The position numbers and the translations under genes are program-made. The notes under the pieces were generated by a model. The model worked only from the letters and a program-made list of their open reading frames with translations. It did not search any database and had not been told where the DNA came from. 64,000 bases of DNA, taken from the NCBI RefSeq assembly GCF_900128975.1, contig NZ_FQVC01000004.1, positions 1-64,000 of the forward strand, read 5' to 3'. Source of the DNA: Devosia limi DSM 17137. Lineage in GTDB: Bacteria; Pseudomonadota; Alphaproteobacteria; Rhizobiales; Devosiaceae. This document shows positions 20,053-29,020 of the stretch, in pieces; position 1 is the first letter of the stretch; every line of letters begins with the position of its first letter.

Positions 20053-20364
20053 ATGGGCGGAGTGCCAATCGACATGCCGTCCGTTCGTCTCAAGGTTACC
20101 AGCATCAGGGCGATTGTCCCGTTCAAGCTGGTGCTCACGTTTTCCGATGGATCGGGCGGCACGTTCGATGCGGCCCCGATGATCGGCGAGCGGGGAGAAG
20201 GCACGGAAGCGCTGCGCGACCGGGCCTATTTCGGCAAGGTAGAGCTCGCCAATGGCGTGCCGACCTGGCCAAACTATTTTCACGTTTCGCCGGACTGGCT
20301 GCGTGAGGAAATGGAAAAACGCGGCGAACTGCAATTGCCGCTGCCGGTACGGCGTCGCCGCTGA
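20053..20364 (+). CDS. DUF2442-domain protein
   Basis: Up to 103 residues. The core VTSIRAIVPFKLVLTFSDGS followed by FDAAPMIGERGEG, YFGKVELANGVPTWPNYFHVSPDWL is the DUF2442 fold (NE0471 N-terminal-like), often encoded beside toxin-antitoxin or RelE-type genes, though none is here. An internal ATG at 20074 gives a shorter form (MPSVRLKV) and has GGAG upstream at a slightly long spacing; I cannot decide between them. Function unknown. Confidence 0.8.
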   Translation: MGGVPIDMPSVRLKVTSIRAIVPFKLVLTFSDGSGGTFDAAPMIGERGEGTEALRDRAYFGKVELANGVPTWPNYFHVSPDWLREEMEKRGELQLPLPVRRRR

Positions 20365-20388
20365 CCGGCTGGATAGGGAGACTGGACG

Positions 20389-20679
20389 ATGTCTTTTTTC
20401 AAGAAGCTCTTTGGTGGTGGCGGCGGCGAAACTGCGCCAGCCGGCGACAAGGTGCTCGGTGAAGAGCAGTACAAGGACTTCCTGATCAAGGCGATTGAGA
20501 TGCGGGCCGGCAGCGAATTGCAGCTGGCGGGCATTATCGAGAAGACCATCGCGGGCGAACCGAAAACCTATCGTTTCGTTCGCGCGGACCGGATGAGCTC
20601 CAAGGACGATCTGATCGCCCTGGCGCTGGCCAAGGGCCGGCAGATCATCGACGAGCAGGGCGAGCGCATTTTCAGCTAG
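20389..20679 (+). CDS. HlyU-family protein
   Basis: 96 residues: MSFFKKLFGGGGG, then a compact domain with KDFLIKAIEMRAGSELQLAG, RFVRADRMSSKDDLIALAL and the ending GRQIIDEQGERIF. This is the alphaproteobacterial HlyU-family pattern. Although named after a Vibrio haemolysin regulator, these short proteins lack an obvious helix-turn-helix and their role in alphaproteobacteria is unclear. Start ATG at 20389 follows GGGAGA. It is 24 bases after the DUF2442 gene and probably co-transcribed. Confidence 0.85.
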   Translation: MSFFKKLFGGGGGETAPAGDKVLGEEQYKDFLIKAIEMRAGSELQLAGIIEKTIAGEPKTYRFVRADRMSSKDDLIALALAKGRQIIDEQGERIFS

Positions 20680-20792
20680 CCGCGCCTGCGACTAAACCGG
20701 CGCAGTTCTGCGCCAGACATTAATCTGCAATTGCTGTGCCCGCCGGATCTATGGTCCGCGTGGGCGCAGCTTGCCGCACAGGAGTTATTCCC

Positions 20793-21014
20793 ATGGCCAA
20801 GAAGCCAACTGCCCGCAGTGAATTCGTGATGTTCGACGTGATTTACGAGGATGGCAGCCAGCGCTCTAACCGGAAGGTCGACGGCAGCCTGTTGGGCGGC
20901 CTCGATGGCGACGAGCCGGCACGGACCGCCATCATGGACCAGGACCGGGCCATCTCGGAAAAGTCCGGCCTGCCGCCGCTGGCGATCAAATCGATCAAGC
21001 GCTCAGGCAAGTAA
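20793..21014 (+). CDS. Small conserved hypothetical protein
   Basis: 73 residues from the ATG at 20793, which has AGGAG eight bases upstream. The sequence FVMFDVIYEDGSQRSNRKV, then DEPARTAIMDQDRAI and a C-terminal KSIKRSGK is a soluble, mixed-charge protein; I know similar short proteins from other hyphomicrobia but no function. The strong SD and a following strong terminator support it as a real gene. Confidence 0.7.
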   Translation: MAKKPTARSEFVMFDVIYEDGSQRSNRKVDGSLLGGLDGDEPARTAIMDQDRAISEKSGLPPLAIKSIKRSGK

Positions 21015-21023
21015 GAGTTTTGG

Positions 21024-21056
21024 ATCGGCGCATCTCGGGTGCGCCGATTTTGTTTT
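21024..21056 (+). terminator. Intrinsic terminator
   Basis: ATCGGCGCA pairs with TGCGCCGAT around TCTCGGG, followed by TTTGTTTT. It closes the rpoD-to-20793 gene series. Confidence 0.92.
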
Positions 21057-21064
21057 GGGTGAGC

Positions 21065-22105
21065 TTACTTGCCCAGCGCCTTGTCGATCGCCGGCTTCAC
21101 CACAGTCCCGTAGAGTTCGATGGCCTTCATGACCTTGTCATGGGGCAGGGTGCCGACGCTCAGCTGCAGGCCGAAGCGGTCGTGCTTGAACCATTCGTGC
21201 TGCATCAGGATCTTGTCGATGATCTCCTGCGGCGAACCCATGAAGTAGGCGCCATTGGGGGTGGTGCTGGCGTCGAACTGCGCCCGGCCTGAGGGTGGCC
21301 AGCCGCGTTCCTTGCCGATGCGGTTCATGGCGGCGCTATGGGCCGGATAGGCAGTGTCGCGCGCATCCTGGCTGTCGGCGGCGATGAAGCCATGCGAGCT
21401 GATGCCGACCGGCAGCGTGGCGGGATCGCGGCCGACCTTTTCGGCGGTTTCGCGGTAGAACTTCACCAGCGGCTCGAACTGCCTGGGCTGGCCGCCAATA
21501 ATAGCGATCATCAGGGGCAGGCCATAATAGGCGGCGCGGGCCACCGAATTGGGTGTACCTCCGACGGCGATCCAGATCGGCAGCGGCTTCTGCTCCGGCT
21601 CGGGATAGATGGCGATGCCGGGGATCGGCTTGGTATGGGCGCTGCCCGGCCAATTGATCTTGCCGCCCTCGCGGATCTGCAGCAGCAATTCCAGCTTTTC
21701 CTCGAACAGGGTGTCGTAGTCGTTGAGGTCGTAACCGAAGAGCGGGAAGCTCTCGATGAACGAGCCACGGCCGGCCATGATTTCGGCGCGGCCATTGGAG
21801 AGCAGGTCCAGCGTGGCGAATTGCTGCCAGGTGCGGATCGGATCTTCCGAGCTGAGCACCGTAACGGCAGTCGAGAGGCGGATGGATTTGGTGCGCGCCG
21901 CGGCAGCGGCCAGGATGGTCACCGGGGCGGTGGCGACAAAATCGGGGCGATGGTGTTCGCCGAGCCCGTAGAAATCGAGGCCGAGCTGATCGGCGAGTTC
22001 GATCTCCTCCAGCAGATCGCGCAGGCGCTCAGCGGGGCTTTGCAGCGCGCCGCCGTTCAGCGGATCGGGGGTGTTTTCGGCGAAGGAATAAAGTCCGAGT
22101 TCCAT
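21065..22105 (-). CDS. LLM-class flavin-dependent oxidoreductase
   Basis: Luciferase-like monooxygenase fold, 346 residues, expected to use FMNH2 from a separate reductase. Family marks: [15 protein letters not shown] start, [54 protein letters not shown] and [24 protein letters not shown]. This is the large group of proteins annotated as LLM-class oxidoreductases with unknown substrates. Convergent with the 20793 gene across a terminator. Single gene. Confidence 0.92.
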   Translation of the reverse strand: MELGLYSFAENTPDPLNGGALQSPAERLRDLLEEIELADQLGLDFYGLGEHHRPDFVATAPVTILAAAAARTKSIRLSTAVTVLSSEDPIRTWQQFATLDLLSNGRAEIMAGRGSFIESFPLFGYDLNDYDTLFEEKLELLLQIREGGKINWPGSAHTKPIPGIAIYPEPEQKPLPIWIAVGGTPNSVARAAYYGLPLMIAIIGGQPRQFEPLVKFYRETAEKVGRDPATLPVGISSHGFIAADSQDARDTAYPAHSAAMNRIGKERGWPPSGRAQFDASTTPNGAYFMGSPQEIIDKILMQHEWFKHDRFGLQLSVGTLPHDKVMKAIELYGTVVKPAIDKALGK

Positions 22106-22192
22106 GGATTGACCTCTTGGTTGTCCCAGAGATGGCCGCTGCGCCGGAGGCGATCAAGAACGCACATGGGTGTAACCGCTTAACCCGAAACG

Positions 22193-22220
22193 AAAATGCC
22201 CTCCCGGTGGGGAGGGCATT
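22193..22220 (-). terminator. Terminator of the DUF533 gene
   Basis: AATGCCCTCCC pairs with GGGAGGGCATT around GGTG; on the minus strand the stem is followed by TTTCG. It sits 12 bases after the stop of the TerB-like gene. Confidence 0.85.
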
Positions 22221-22231
22221 GCATTGGGTGG

Positions 22232-22921
22232 CTAAAGATTGCTGCCCGATGGGGTATAGGCGAAGGGCGAGGCGGCGACCGGGCTGGGCTCAAGCGGCTT
22301 TTCGCCGGCCGCCTTGTGGATTTCGGCGACCAGCGCCGGATCGAGCTTCAACTTGCTGGCGAGCACATCGAGATAGGCCCGCTCGGACGCAGTATCGGCG
22401 GTGATGGCCACCAGCGAGGCAGCATAGATTTCGGCGGCATGGGCCGGGGTATCGGCGCGGGCGACGACGGCGTTGATATCGAGCGGGCTGGACAGTTCGT
22501 CAAACACCCAGGCCTTTTCGGCTGAACTCAGTGTCATCGACTCAAGCTTGGCGAAGATGGCTTCCTTCTCGTCGCCATCGATCTTGCCGTCGGCCTTGGC
22601 CGCCGCGATCATGGCGCGGACCAGGGTCTTGCCCAATTCTTCCTGGCCCTGCGCGTCGCCTGGGGCGGGGATGAAGGCATCCTGGGCGGGGACGGGTGCC
22701 GGCGCGCCGCTCTGGTTCTGCTGGTAGCTCTGCCAGGCCTTGTAGGCGAGGCCGCCAACCGCAGCCACGGCGCCGATCTTGACCGCGTTGCCGGTCAACT
22801 TGCCCAGGCCGCCACCACTCAGCAGCATGCCGGCGGCGAGGCCCGCAGCACCGGTCATGGCGGTGCGCTGGGTATTCGGATCGGTCTGCAGGGCTTTGAC
22901 GATCTGGTCGATGTTGAACAT
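22232..22921 (-). CDS. TerB-like DUF533 family protein (YebE-like)
   Basis: 229 residues. The N-terminal part has a glycine-rich hydrophobic segment (TGAAGLAAGMLLSGGGLG, then AVKIGAVAAVGGLAYKAWQSY), which is typical of DUF533 inner-membrane-associated proteins, followed by a Pro-rich linker and a TerB-like helical domain (KTLVRAMIAAAKADGKIDGDE, then AASLVAITADTASERAYLDVLA). The ADGKIDGDE loop resembles a metal-binding acidic motif. Start ATG at 22921. Related proteins respond to envelope or oxidative stress, but a role is not shown here. Confidence 0.88.
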   Translation of the reverse strand: MFNIDQIVKALQTDPNTQRTAMTGAAGLAAGMLLSGGGLGKLTGNAVKIGAVAAVGGLAYKAWQSYQQNQSGAPAPVPAQDAFIPAPGDAQGQEELGKTLVRAMIAAAKADGKIDGDEKEAIFAKLESMTLSSAEKAWVFDELSSPLDINAVVARADTPAHAAEIYAASLVAITADTASERAYLDVLASKLKLDPALVAEIHKAAGEKPLEPSPVAASPFAYTPSGSNL

Positions 22922-23110
22922 GGCAGTCCTTCGCATTTGTTCTTTTGTAGCGCTCGCACGCATTTGGTGCGTCAGGCGGGCATTGGCAAGAGCCGTGCGC
23001 GCTACATTTCAACTCGCTTGCCGGCAAATATGGAAAGACCCCGGCGGGGCGGCCGGGGTCCAGGGGGATGCCTCAAGGGGAGGGACGGGGCATCAGGGGA
23101 GATCGAAGGC

Positions 23111-23491
23111 TTAGTTAGCCGGGGCGGCCGGAGTCGGTTCCACAGCGGCCGGAGCATCAGCGGCCGGAGCCGGTTCAACTGCCGGAGCGGCGGGCGCCAT
23201 TTCAGTCGCCGGGGCGGCCGGGGTCATCGGGGCCGCTTCGGCTGCGGGGGCGGCCGGGGCTTCAGTCATCGGCGCGGGCGCCGTGGCCGCCGGTGCTTCG
23301 ATCGCTGGCGTGGTGTTGACGTCAACGGAGGTCGCCGGGCCCGAATTGGCCGAGAAGACAAGGTAGCCGATGGCCAGAAGGGCCAGCACAACGATGATGC
23401 CGACGAACCAGGCTGTGCCACTGCTTTCGCGGGTATAGACGGTCCGGTTTGCATCGTTGGTATAAACGGTATCGCGGTCAGGGTTTGCCAT
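23111..23491 (-). CDS. Single-pass membrane protein with Ala/Pro-rich tail
   Basis: 126 residues. A soluble N-terminus (NPDRDTVYTNDANRTVYTRE) precedes one transmembrane helix (AWFVGIIVVLALLAIGYLVFS) and a periplasm-facing tail of about 60 residues made almost only of Ala, Pro, Glu, Met and Thr. Such tails often span the cell wall region or are flexible spacers. No domain is recognised. Start ATG at 23491; a seven-residue extension upstream is unlikely. The gene is alone between the DUF533 and UPF0114 genes on the same strand. Confidence 0.7.
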   Translation of the reverse strand: MANPDRDTVYTNDANRTVYTRESSGTAWFVGIIVVLALLAIGYLVFSANSGPATSVDVNTTPAIEAPAATAPAPMTEAPAAPAAEAAPMTPAAPATEMAPAAPAVEPAPAADAPAAVEPTPAAPAN

Positions 23492-23660
23492 GATGTCGCT
23501 CCTTTGTTTCACCGTATGGCAAAGAAACGCGGGCTTTTTGATTTCGTTCCCGAGTTCGTGATCACGCTGTCAACGGTTTATCGCAGGCAGAATTTCGGGT
23601 TCTGTACCAACGGTTTGGGCCGGGGCGGAAATTCGCCTTCCGGTGTCCAGACGCGGATAT

Positions 23661-24176
23661 CTAGAGGTCGGGACCCCGGTCCTTGCCAGGCTTTTTTGAA
23701 ATCTTGTCGATCAGGGCCAGGAACAGCGCCGACAGGATGAACGTCAGGTGCAGCACCGTATACCACATGATCTGGTTGTCGGTGTATTGCGGCACGTTGA
23801 GGAATATCTGCAGCAGATGGATCGAGGAGATCGCCACGATGGTGGAGGCGACCTTGATCTTGAGCGAACCGGCGTCGATCTGGCCGAGCCAGTGGACATC
23901 GTCCTCATTGTCGAAGCGCGAGACGAAATTCTCGTAGCCCGAGATGATCACCATCACCACAAGGCTGGCGATCAGGGCGGCGTCGATCAGCCCCAGGATC
24001 TTGAGGATGGTTTCGGTCTCGTCGAGATCGAACAGATGCGAGGCGAAGTCGACCAGCTTGATGCCGAAGGTGATCGCATACAGCGCCAGGGCGACGCCCA
24101 GCCCGATATAGAAGGCCACGAGCAGCCAGCGCGATGCCAGGATGACGGTTTCGACAAAGATTTCCAGCCGCTTCAT
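23661..24176 (-). CDS. UPF0114 (YqhA) family membrane protein
   Basis: 171 residues with four predicted helices (ASRWLLVAFYIGLGVALALYA, LIDAALIASLVVMVIISGYENF, IVAISSIHLLQIFLN, VLHLTFILSALFLALIDKI). The phrases SGYENFVSR and IDAGSLKIKVASTIVAISSIHLL are diagnostic of TIGR00645/UPF0114. Its function is unknown. Start ATG at 24176, MKRLEIFVETVILASRW; a longer upstream frame is a byproduct of the gap sequence. Confidence 0.92.
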   Translation of the reverse strand: MKRLEIFVETVILASRWLLVAFYIGLGVALALYAITFGIKLVDFASHLFDLDETETILKILGLIDAALIASLVVMVIISGYENFVSRFDNEDDVHWLGQIDAGSLKIKVASTIVAISSIHLLQIFLNVPQYTDNQIMWYTVLHLTFILSALFLALIDKISKKPGKDRGPDL

Positions 24177-24250
24177 TCTGAACTCCGCTCGGGTGGCGCA
24201 GGAATTAGCAAGTTTGTGGCCGCGCGCAAGACGCCCATTGCCACAGGCAC

Positions 24251-24278
24251 AAGAAAGGCCGGGCAAATTGCCCGGCCT
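24251..24278 (-). terminator. Terminator of the OmpA-domain gene
   Basis: AGGCCGGGCAA and TTGCCCGGCCT form an almost perfect inverted repeat, followed on the minus strand by TTCTTG. Located 24 bases after the OmpA-domain gene. Confidence 0.85.
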
Positions 24279-24301
24279 CCAGCTTCAGGATCGGCTTGCC
24301 G

Positions 24302-26476
24302 CTAGTTGCTGGCCATGGTGATCAGCGGCGTGATGCGGCGGATGGTGACGCGGCGGTTTTCTCGTTCGCCGGCTTCCGTGCGGATTTTGAGGTAGCGCTC
24401 GCCATAGCCCTGGGTGGCCAGGTTTTCCGGCGGGACGCCATAGAAGTCCGTCAGGATGCGCGCCACCGTGGCGGCCCGGAGATCGGACAGCTGCAGATTG
24501 GAGATATCCGAGCCGACGGCGTCGGTATGGCCCTCGATCAGAAAGGTTTCCGCCGGATTGGTGTCCAGCAGGTCGAGCATGGCATTGGCGACCTTGGAGA
24601 GCGAGCTCACCTGGTCACGGCTGATCGTCGCCGCGCCTGTGTCGAAGGTCAAGCCGCCGACTTCGAGCTTGCGCACGCTGTCGCGCACGCGGGCCGAGCG
24701 CTTGACCTCGTCGATCGAGTAGAGACGGGCAACCTGTTCCACCGGTGGCTGGCGGAAGAAGGTTTCCACCTGACGCTGATCGGCGTCGCGGGCATCAAGC
24801 ACATAGTCACGCACCGGGATGTTCAGGCGCAGCGGCGGCAAATCGAGCCCCGGGTCACGCCATTCGAGCAGGTCGTTGTCATAGCGCTCGTCGAAATAGG
24901 CGAGCACGTATTCACGCCCTTCGGGAGTAATGCGCGAACGGCGCAGGATATCGCCATTGCGGTTGCGCACCGTGACGATCTGCGAGCCATCGGCACGCTG
25001 GATAGTCTCGCGGACGCGACCATTGCTCAGGCGCTCGTAGAACACCTCGTCCTGCTGATTGTCGAAGAAGCGGTCAGTATCCTGACCGGGCGTATTGACG
25101 ATCAGCTGGGTGCCCACCTGCAGAATGATCTGGGTGAGATCGGCGAGATTGTTCTGCACAGCAACATTGGTGGAGTTGTCGACGATGTTGTTCTGCGTAT
25201 TGTTCGTCGTATTATTGACGGTGTTATTCGTCGTGGTCGTGTTGTTGGTAACGTTGTTGACCACATTGGTCTGGTTGATAACGGTAACGTTCTGGGGCAG
25301 TTGCTGGGGCTCCAGGGCCTGCAATGTCACGGCTTCGCCGCGTTCCTCGGCAACCGGCATCGGTGCTTCGGTGGCGGTGAAGGCGGACTGCGCCGCGGCA
25401 TCATCAACCGGCGGCGCGGCGATCGGAGTTTCGGCAACTGGCGGGGTAGCCGGAGCCGTCTGACCATCAACCGGCGCAATGTCGAGATCCTTGGCGCTGT
25501 CGAGGACCGGAGCGATCTGCTCCTCGGTAATGCCCTGCGGCATGTCTTCGATGATCTCGGCCGGCGCAGCTTCCACCGGGGCTTCGGCAGCAGGCTGCTC
25601 GGCCGGCGTCACGGCGGGCTCGGCTGGAGTGGGGGCCGGCATGTTCGGTACGCTCGGCAGTTCAAGGCCGCGTTCGGCCAGGCACTGCTGAATGTCGGCA
25701 TAGCCGGCGCTGCTGCATAGAGCGGTGATTTCGGCCTGTGCGGCAGCCAATTGTGCCTGGGCCGTCGCGGCATCGCCGCCCGCCATCATATCGGCAACAG
25801 CCGAGTTGTAGAGATCGACCTGGGCCTGCAGGCCGGCAGTGATATCGGCGGACGGTGCTTCGACAGGGGCAACTGGAGCTTCCTCGGCAGGCTGCTCGAC
25901 CGCCGGAGCGGGTTCAGCGGCTGGCTGTTCCACTTCAGGAGCAGGCTGTTCGGCGACAGGCGCCTCAATGGCAGGAGCGGGTTGTTCGGCGGGTGCCTCA
26001 ACTGCTGCGGCCGGCTCCGCCGCTGGAGCGGGCTCGGGTTCTGCTGTCAGCTCTGGAGCAGGCTCGGGTTCAGGCGAAGCTTCTGGCTCCGGCTCGGGCG
26101 CAATTTCAACTTCAGGGGCCGGTGCCTCGAGCGTGGGCTCTGGCTCGGGCGCCGGCTCTTCGATCACTTCGGGGGCCGCTTCCGGCTCAGGCGCGGGTTC
26201 AGCGACAGGTTCTTCAACCGGCGGCGGGGCTGGTTCGGCGGCAGGCGCATTCAGCGCGGCGATACATTCGTCAATGCTCGCATAGCCAGCAACGATGCAC
26301 TGCTCGGTGAAGGCGGCCTGCGCTGTTTCCAGCGCTGCGGCATCGCCCGACGACTGGGCTGCGGCATAAGCCTGGTAGGCAGCGATAAGGCCGCCGTCCT
26401 GAGCGCGAACGCTCAGAGGAGCGAAGGCCAGCAGCCCCAGGCTGGTGCCGGTCAGTAGCCAGTTTCGTATCCGCAT
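24302..26476 (-). CDS. OmpA-domain envelope protein with long low-complexity linkers
   Basis: 724 residues. An N-terminal signal peptide ends near LSVRAQDG. Two short Cys-containing repeats follow (QCIVAGYASIDECIAALN near the N-terminus and LCSSAGYADIQQCLAERG further in). Between and after them lie long stretches of Pro-Ala-Glu-Val repeats, then an unusual Asn/Thr/Val run (such as NNVTNNTTTTNNTVNN). The C-terminal 110 residues are an OmpA/MotB peptidoglycan-binding domain (LTFDTGAATISRDQ, EGHTDAVGSDISN, LSDLRAATVARIL, GERENRRVTIRRI). I expect anchoring to peptidoglycan in the periplasm or outer membrane. ATG at 26476 follows GGAAAAGAA. Preceding 284 bases up to the divergent yjbQ hold no recognised element. 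Confidence 0.88.
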   Translation of the reverse strand: MRIRNWLLTGTSLGLLAFAPLSVRAQDGGLIAAYQAYAAAQSSGDAAALETAQAAFTEQCIVAGYASIDECIAALNAPAAEPAPPPVEEPVAEPAPEPEAAPEVIEEPAPEPEPTLEAPAPEVEIAPEPEPEASPEPEPAPELTAEPEPAPAAEPAAAVEAPAEQPAPAIEAPVAEQPAPEVEQPAAEPAPAVEQPAEEAPVAPVEAPSADITAGLQAQVDLYNSAVADMMAGGDAATAQAQLAAAQAEITALCSSAGYADIQQCLAERGLELPSVPNMPAPTPAEPAVTPAEQPAAEAPVEAAPAEIIEDMPQGITEEQIAPVLDSAKDLDIAPVDGQTAPATPPVAETPIAAPPVDDAAAQSAFTATEAPMPVAEERGEAVTLQALEPQQLPQNVTVINQTNVVNNVTNNTTTTNNTVNNTTNNTQNNIVDNSTNVAVQNNLADLTQIILQVGTQLIVNTPGQDTDRFFDNQQDEVFYERLSNGRVRETIQRADGSQIVTVRNRNGDILRRSRITPEGREYVLAYFDERYDNDLLEWRDPGLDLPPLRLNIPVRDYVLDARDADQRQVETFFRQPPVEQVARLYSIDEVKRSARVRDSVRKLEVGGLTFDTGAATISRDQVSSLSKVANAMLDLLDTNPAETFLIEGHTDAVGSDISNLQLSDLRAATVARILTDFYGVPPENLATQGYGERYLKIRTEAGERENRRVTIRRITPLITMASN

Positions 26477-26760
26477 TGTTTCTTTTCCTTTTGTCGGTTC
26501 GACACAGGGTGTCCGAGTCTGGGTGCAGCATCGCTGTGCCATCCTGAACGGCAGCTGAATGCTAAAAATTGCTGAGAATCTTCAAGCATGGCCAGAACGC
26601 CTGGAGTTCTGCAGGGTTCCGGAATTGCCATCGCCAGCTAAGCGGGCAGATGATGGCGCCATTGCGGCTTGCGATGGCGGGCCGTGTGTCCACGGCCCCG
26701 CAGGGTGGCGTCGGCGCCGGGGGCGTGCTAGTCGGCAAGCACAGCCTGCCGGACGCAAAA

Positions 26761-27183
26761 ATGCATCAAGCCCTCGATATGCTGACGATTTCGACCCAGG
26801 GGCCCGGGCTCTATGAGTTTACCCGTGACGTCAGGCGCTTTGCTGCCGCTGCCAATATCGGCACCGGGCTGCTGACGATTTATTGTCGGCACACCTCCTG
26901 TTCGCTGCTGATCCAGGAAAATGCGGACGACGACGTCAAAACCGACCTCGACACGTTCTTTGCCCGGCTGGTGCCGCAAGGCATGGACTGGATCGTCCAT
27001 ACCACCGAAGGTCCCGACGACATGCCGGCCCATATCAAGGCCGCACTGACCCAGACTTCGCTTGCCATTCCCATTGCGGAAGGCCGGCCCGTATTCGGGA
27101 CCTGGCAGGGCATTTATCTGTTTGAGCACCGCCAGCGCCCGCATCAGCGGGATGTGGTGCTGCATATTCTTGGAGAGACCTGA
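26761..27183 (+). CDS. yjbQ: YjbQ family protein (UPF0047)
   Basis: 140 residues from the ATG at 26761, matching the usual YjbQ length. Conserved blocks: YCRHTSCSLLIQENADDDV with the family's histidine, EGPDDMPAHIKAALTQTSL, GTWQGIYLFEHR. YjbQ proteins have been linked to thiamine-phosphate synthase side activity and a conserved metal site; the true role is unsettled. Upstream in-frame codons to 26569 are not family-like. The last base of its stop is the first base of the following TauE/SafE gene, so the two are translationally coupled. Confidence 0.9.
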   Translation: MHQALDMLTISTQGPGLYEFTRDVRRFAAAANIGTGLLTIYCRHTSCSLLIQENADDDVKTDLDTFFARLVPQGMDWIVHTTEGPDDMPAHIKAALTQTSLAIPIAEGRPVFGTWQGIYLFEHRQRPHQRDVVLHILGET

Positions 27184-28013
27184 TGGATTGGGGCGCGATT
27201 GTATCCTATTGGCCGTTTGTGGCCGGGCTGATGGTGACCGGGGTGGTTTCGGGCATTGCGGCCGGCCTGCTCGGCATTGGCGGCGGCGCGATCATCGTAC
27301 CGGCCCTGTCCACGGCCCTGCTGCTGCTCGGCTATGATGCCGACGTGGTGCAGCATATTGCCGTCGGCACCTCACTGGCGATCATCATTCCCACCGGGAT
27401 CATGAGCGCGCGGGCGCATTTCAGGCGCGGCGCGCTGGATATGAAGATCCTGCGGCTCTGGGTGCCGTTCATCGTCGCCGGCACGCTGATCGGCGGGCTG
27501 ATGGCCGGGATGTTCTCGGGCGATACGCTGCGTATCGTCTTTGCGGTCATGGCCTTTGTCATCGCCGCCAATATCATCTTCGGGTTCCAGACCAGATTGA
27601 TGGGGCACCTCAAGGGTTCCAATCCGGTGCACCGGATCTCGGCCTTCGTGGTCGGGTATATTTCGTCCCTGATGGGCATTGGCGGCGGCTCGCTGACCGT
27701 GCCGACGCTGGTGGCGTTTGGCGCGAGCATGCATGGCGCGGTCGGCACCTCGGCAGGCATTGGCGTCGCCATCGCCATTTCGGGCACCATTGGCTTCCTC
27801 ATTTCCGGCTGGGGCGTCGAGGGACTGCCGCCGCTGAGCCTGGGCTATATCAACCTGGTGGCGCTGGTGCTGGTGGCGGTGCTGGCCGCGGTGTTTGCGC
27901 CGTTGGGCGCGACGCTGGCCCACAAGCTGGATCAGAAGACGCTCAAATACGTCTTCGCCGCCTTCCTGGTCGCGGTTGGGCTGAACATGCTGTGGAAGGT
28001 TGTGGCCGGATAG
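27183..28013 (+). CDS. Sulfite exporter TauE/SafE family permease
   Basis: 276-residue inner-membrane protein with about eight helices in two homologous halves: the first opens with GVVSGIAAGLLGIGGGAIIVPAL, the second with GYISSLMGIGGGSLTVPTLVAFG. This GIGGG repeat is the mark of the TauE/SafE (DUF81) family, which moves sulfite, sulfoacetate or other small organic anions. Translation is coupled to yjbQ (TGATG). Substrate unknown. Confidence 0.93.
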   Translation: MDWGAIVSYWPFVAGLMVTGVVSGIAAGLLGIGGGAIIVPALSTALLLLGYDADVVQHIAVGTSLAIIIPTGIMSARAHFRRGALDMKILRLWVPFIVAGTLIGGLMAGMFSGDTLRIVFAVMAFVIAANIIFGFQTRLMGHLKGSNPVHRISAFVVGYISSLMGIGGGSLTVPTLVAFGASMHGAVGTSAGIGVAIAISGTIGFLISGWGVEGLPPLSLGYINLVALVLVAVLAAVFAPLGATLAHKLDQKTLKYVFAAFLVAVGLNMLWKVVAG

Positions 28014-28033
28014 AGCGGGCCTGAAGAGGGGTA

Positions 28034-28068
28034 GGTGGGGACGGTTGACTACGACGGCCGTCCCCACC
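28034..28068. terminator. Hairpin between convergent genes
   Basis: GGTGGGGACGG (28034-28044) pairs with CCGTCCCCACC (28058-28068), an 11-base stem between the TauE/SafE and SIMPL genes. A poly-C/poly-G hairpin-like region and a short T run (CCCCCCTTTT) follow. Confidence 0.65.
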
Positions 28069-28119
28069 GCCCAAGCCCCCCTTTTGGGAGAGGGGAAAGG
28101 GTTTGTTTGGTGGCGGGAA

Positions 28120-28839
28120 TTACTTCGCGGTGTCGTCGAGTTCCCACTGAACCGAAACGCTGATGCCGAAGGTCATCTCGCCGGCTTCGACGGGAACGTC
28201 GGCCCGGGCGGCGCCATCAGCCATGGCCTTGACCATGTAAGGCTGCGGGCTGCTGATGTTCTGGTTTTCGCTGATCGAGACAAGCTCGTCGAGCTTGCCG
28301 CCGGCCAGGGTCGCGTAGAGTTCTGCCTTGGTGCGGGCATCGGCAAACGCGGCCTTGCGGGCATCGTTGTAGAGGCCGGACGGATCGGCCACGGCGAAGC
28401 TCACGCCATTGATGGTGTTGGCACCAACGGTCACCGACTTGTCGAGAATGGCGCCGAGCTGGTCGAGCGCGCGCACGGTGACGGTCACGCTGTTGGCCAC
28501 CTGGTAGCCGTTGATCTTGGGCGGCAGCGAATAGCCATTGGCGTCGCGGGCGTCGGAATAGACATAGTTCGGATTGACCGAAAAGCCCGAGGTCTGGATA
28601 TCGCGTGGCTCGATGCCGGCAGCCTTGAGGGCGGCAAGGAGCTCGGCCATGGCGGCGGTGTTGGCATCAAGCGCTTCGCGCGCGGTAGCACCCTGCGTGG
28701 TCACGCCCGAATTGACAAAAGCTGTGTCCGGCGTGGCGGTAACTTCGCCGCGCCCTTCGATGGCGATCGTGCCGGCCAGGGCAGGAATGGATAGCGAAGC
28801 GAGCAGGGCAAAAGGAATGAGGCCGACCAATGGACGCAT
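28120..28839 (-). CDS. SIMPL-domain (DUF541) exported protein
   Basis: 239 residues with a cleavable signal peptide (LIPFALLASLSIPALAG). The mature part starts TIAIEGRGEVTATPDTAFVNSGV and contains LGAILDKSVTVGANTINGVSF and ARKAAFADARTKAELYATLAG, the SIMPL/DUF541 pattern (E. coli YggE type). These are periplasmic or outer-membrane proteins that lower oxidative stress by an unknown mechanism. Monocistronic on the minus strand. Confidence 0.92.
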   Translation of the reverse strand: MRPLVGLIPFALLASLSIPALAGTIAIEGRGEVTATPDTAFVNSGVTTQGATAREALDANTAAMAELLAALKAAGIEPRDIQTSGFSVNPNYVYSDARDANGYSLPPKINGYQVANSVTVTVRALDQLGAILDKSVTVGANTINGVSFAVADPSGLYNDARKAAFADARTKAELYATLAGGKLDELVSISENQNISSPQPYMVKAMADGAARADVPVEAGEMTFGISVSVQWELDDTAK

Positions 28840-29020
28840 GAAAGAGCTCCTTAAAATTATGCTGGGAGGTTTCGCCAGCCATTGCGTCAGTATTGCGGCG
28901 CAGATGAATGGGACTTGAACGGAGCTGTGGACATCGGTTCAGCCTCGCTACGGAGGTAGCGCTTGCGCGGCCCGGCTGCGGTGGGGTAGTCAGGCACTAA
29001 CATTTTAGTTGGGGCGCGCC

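Noticed and set aside
25860..26240. Repetitive DNA resembling a direct-repeat array
   Set aside because: The repeats are codons of a Pro-Ala-Glu tract in the OmpA-domain protein; unit lengths are irregular and there are no spacers, so it is not a CRISPR array.
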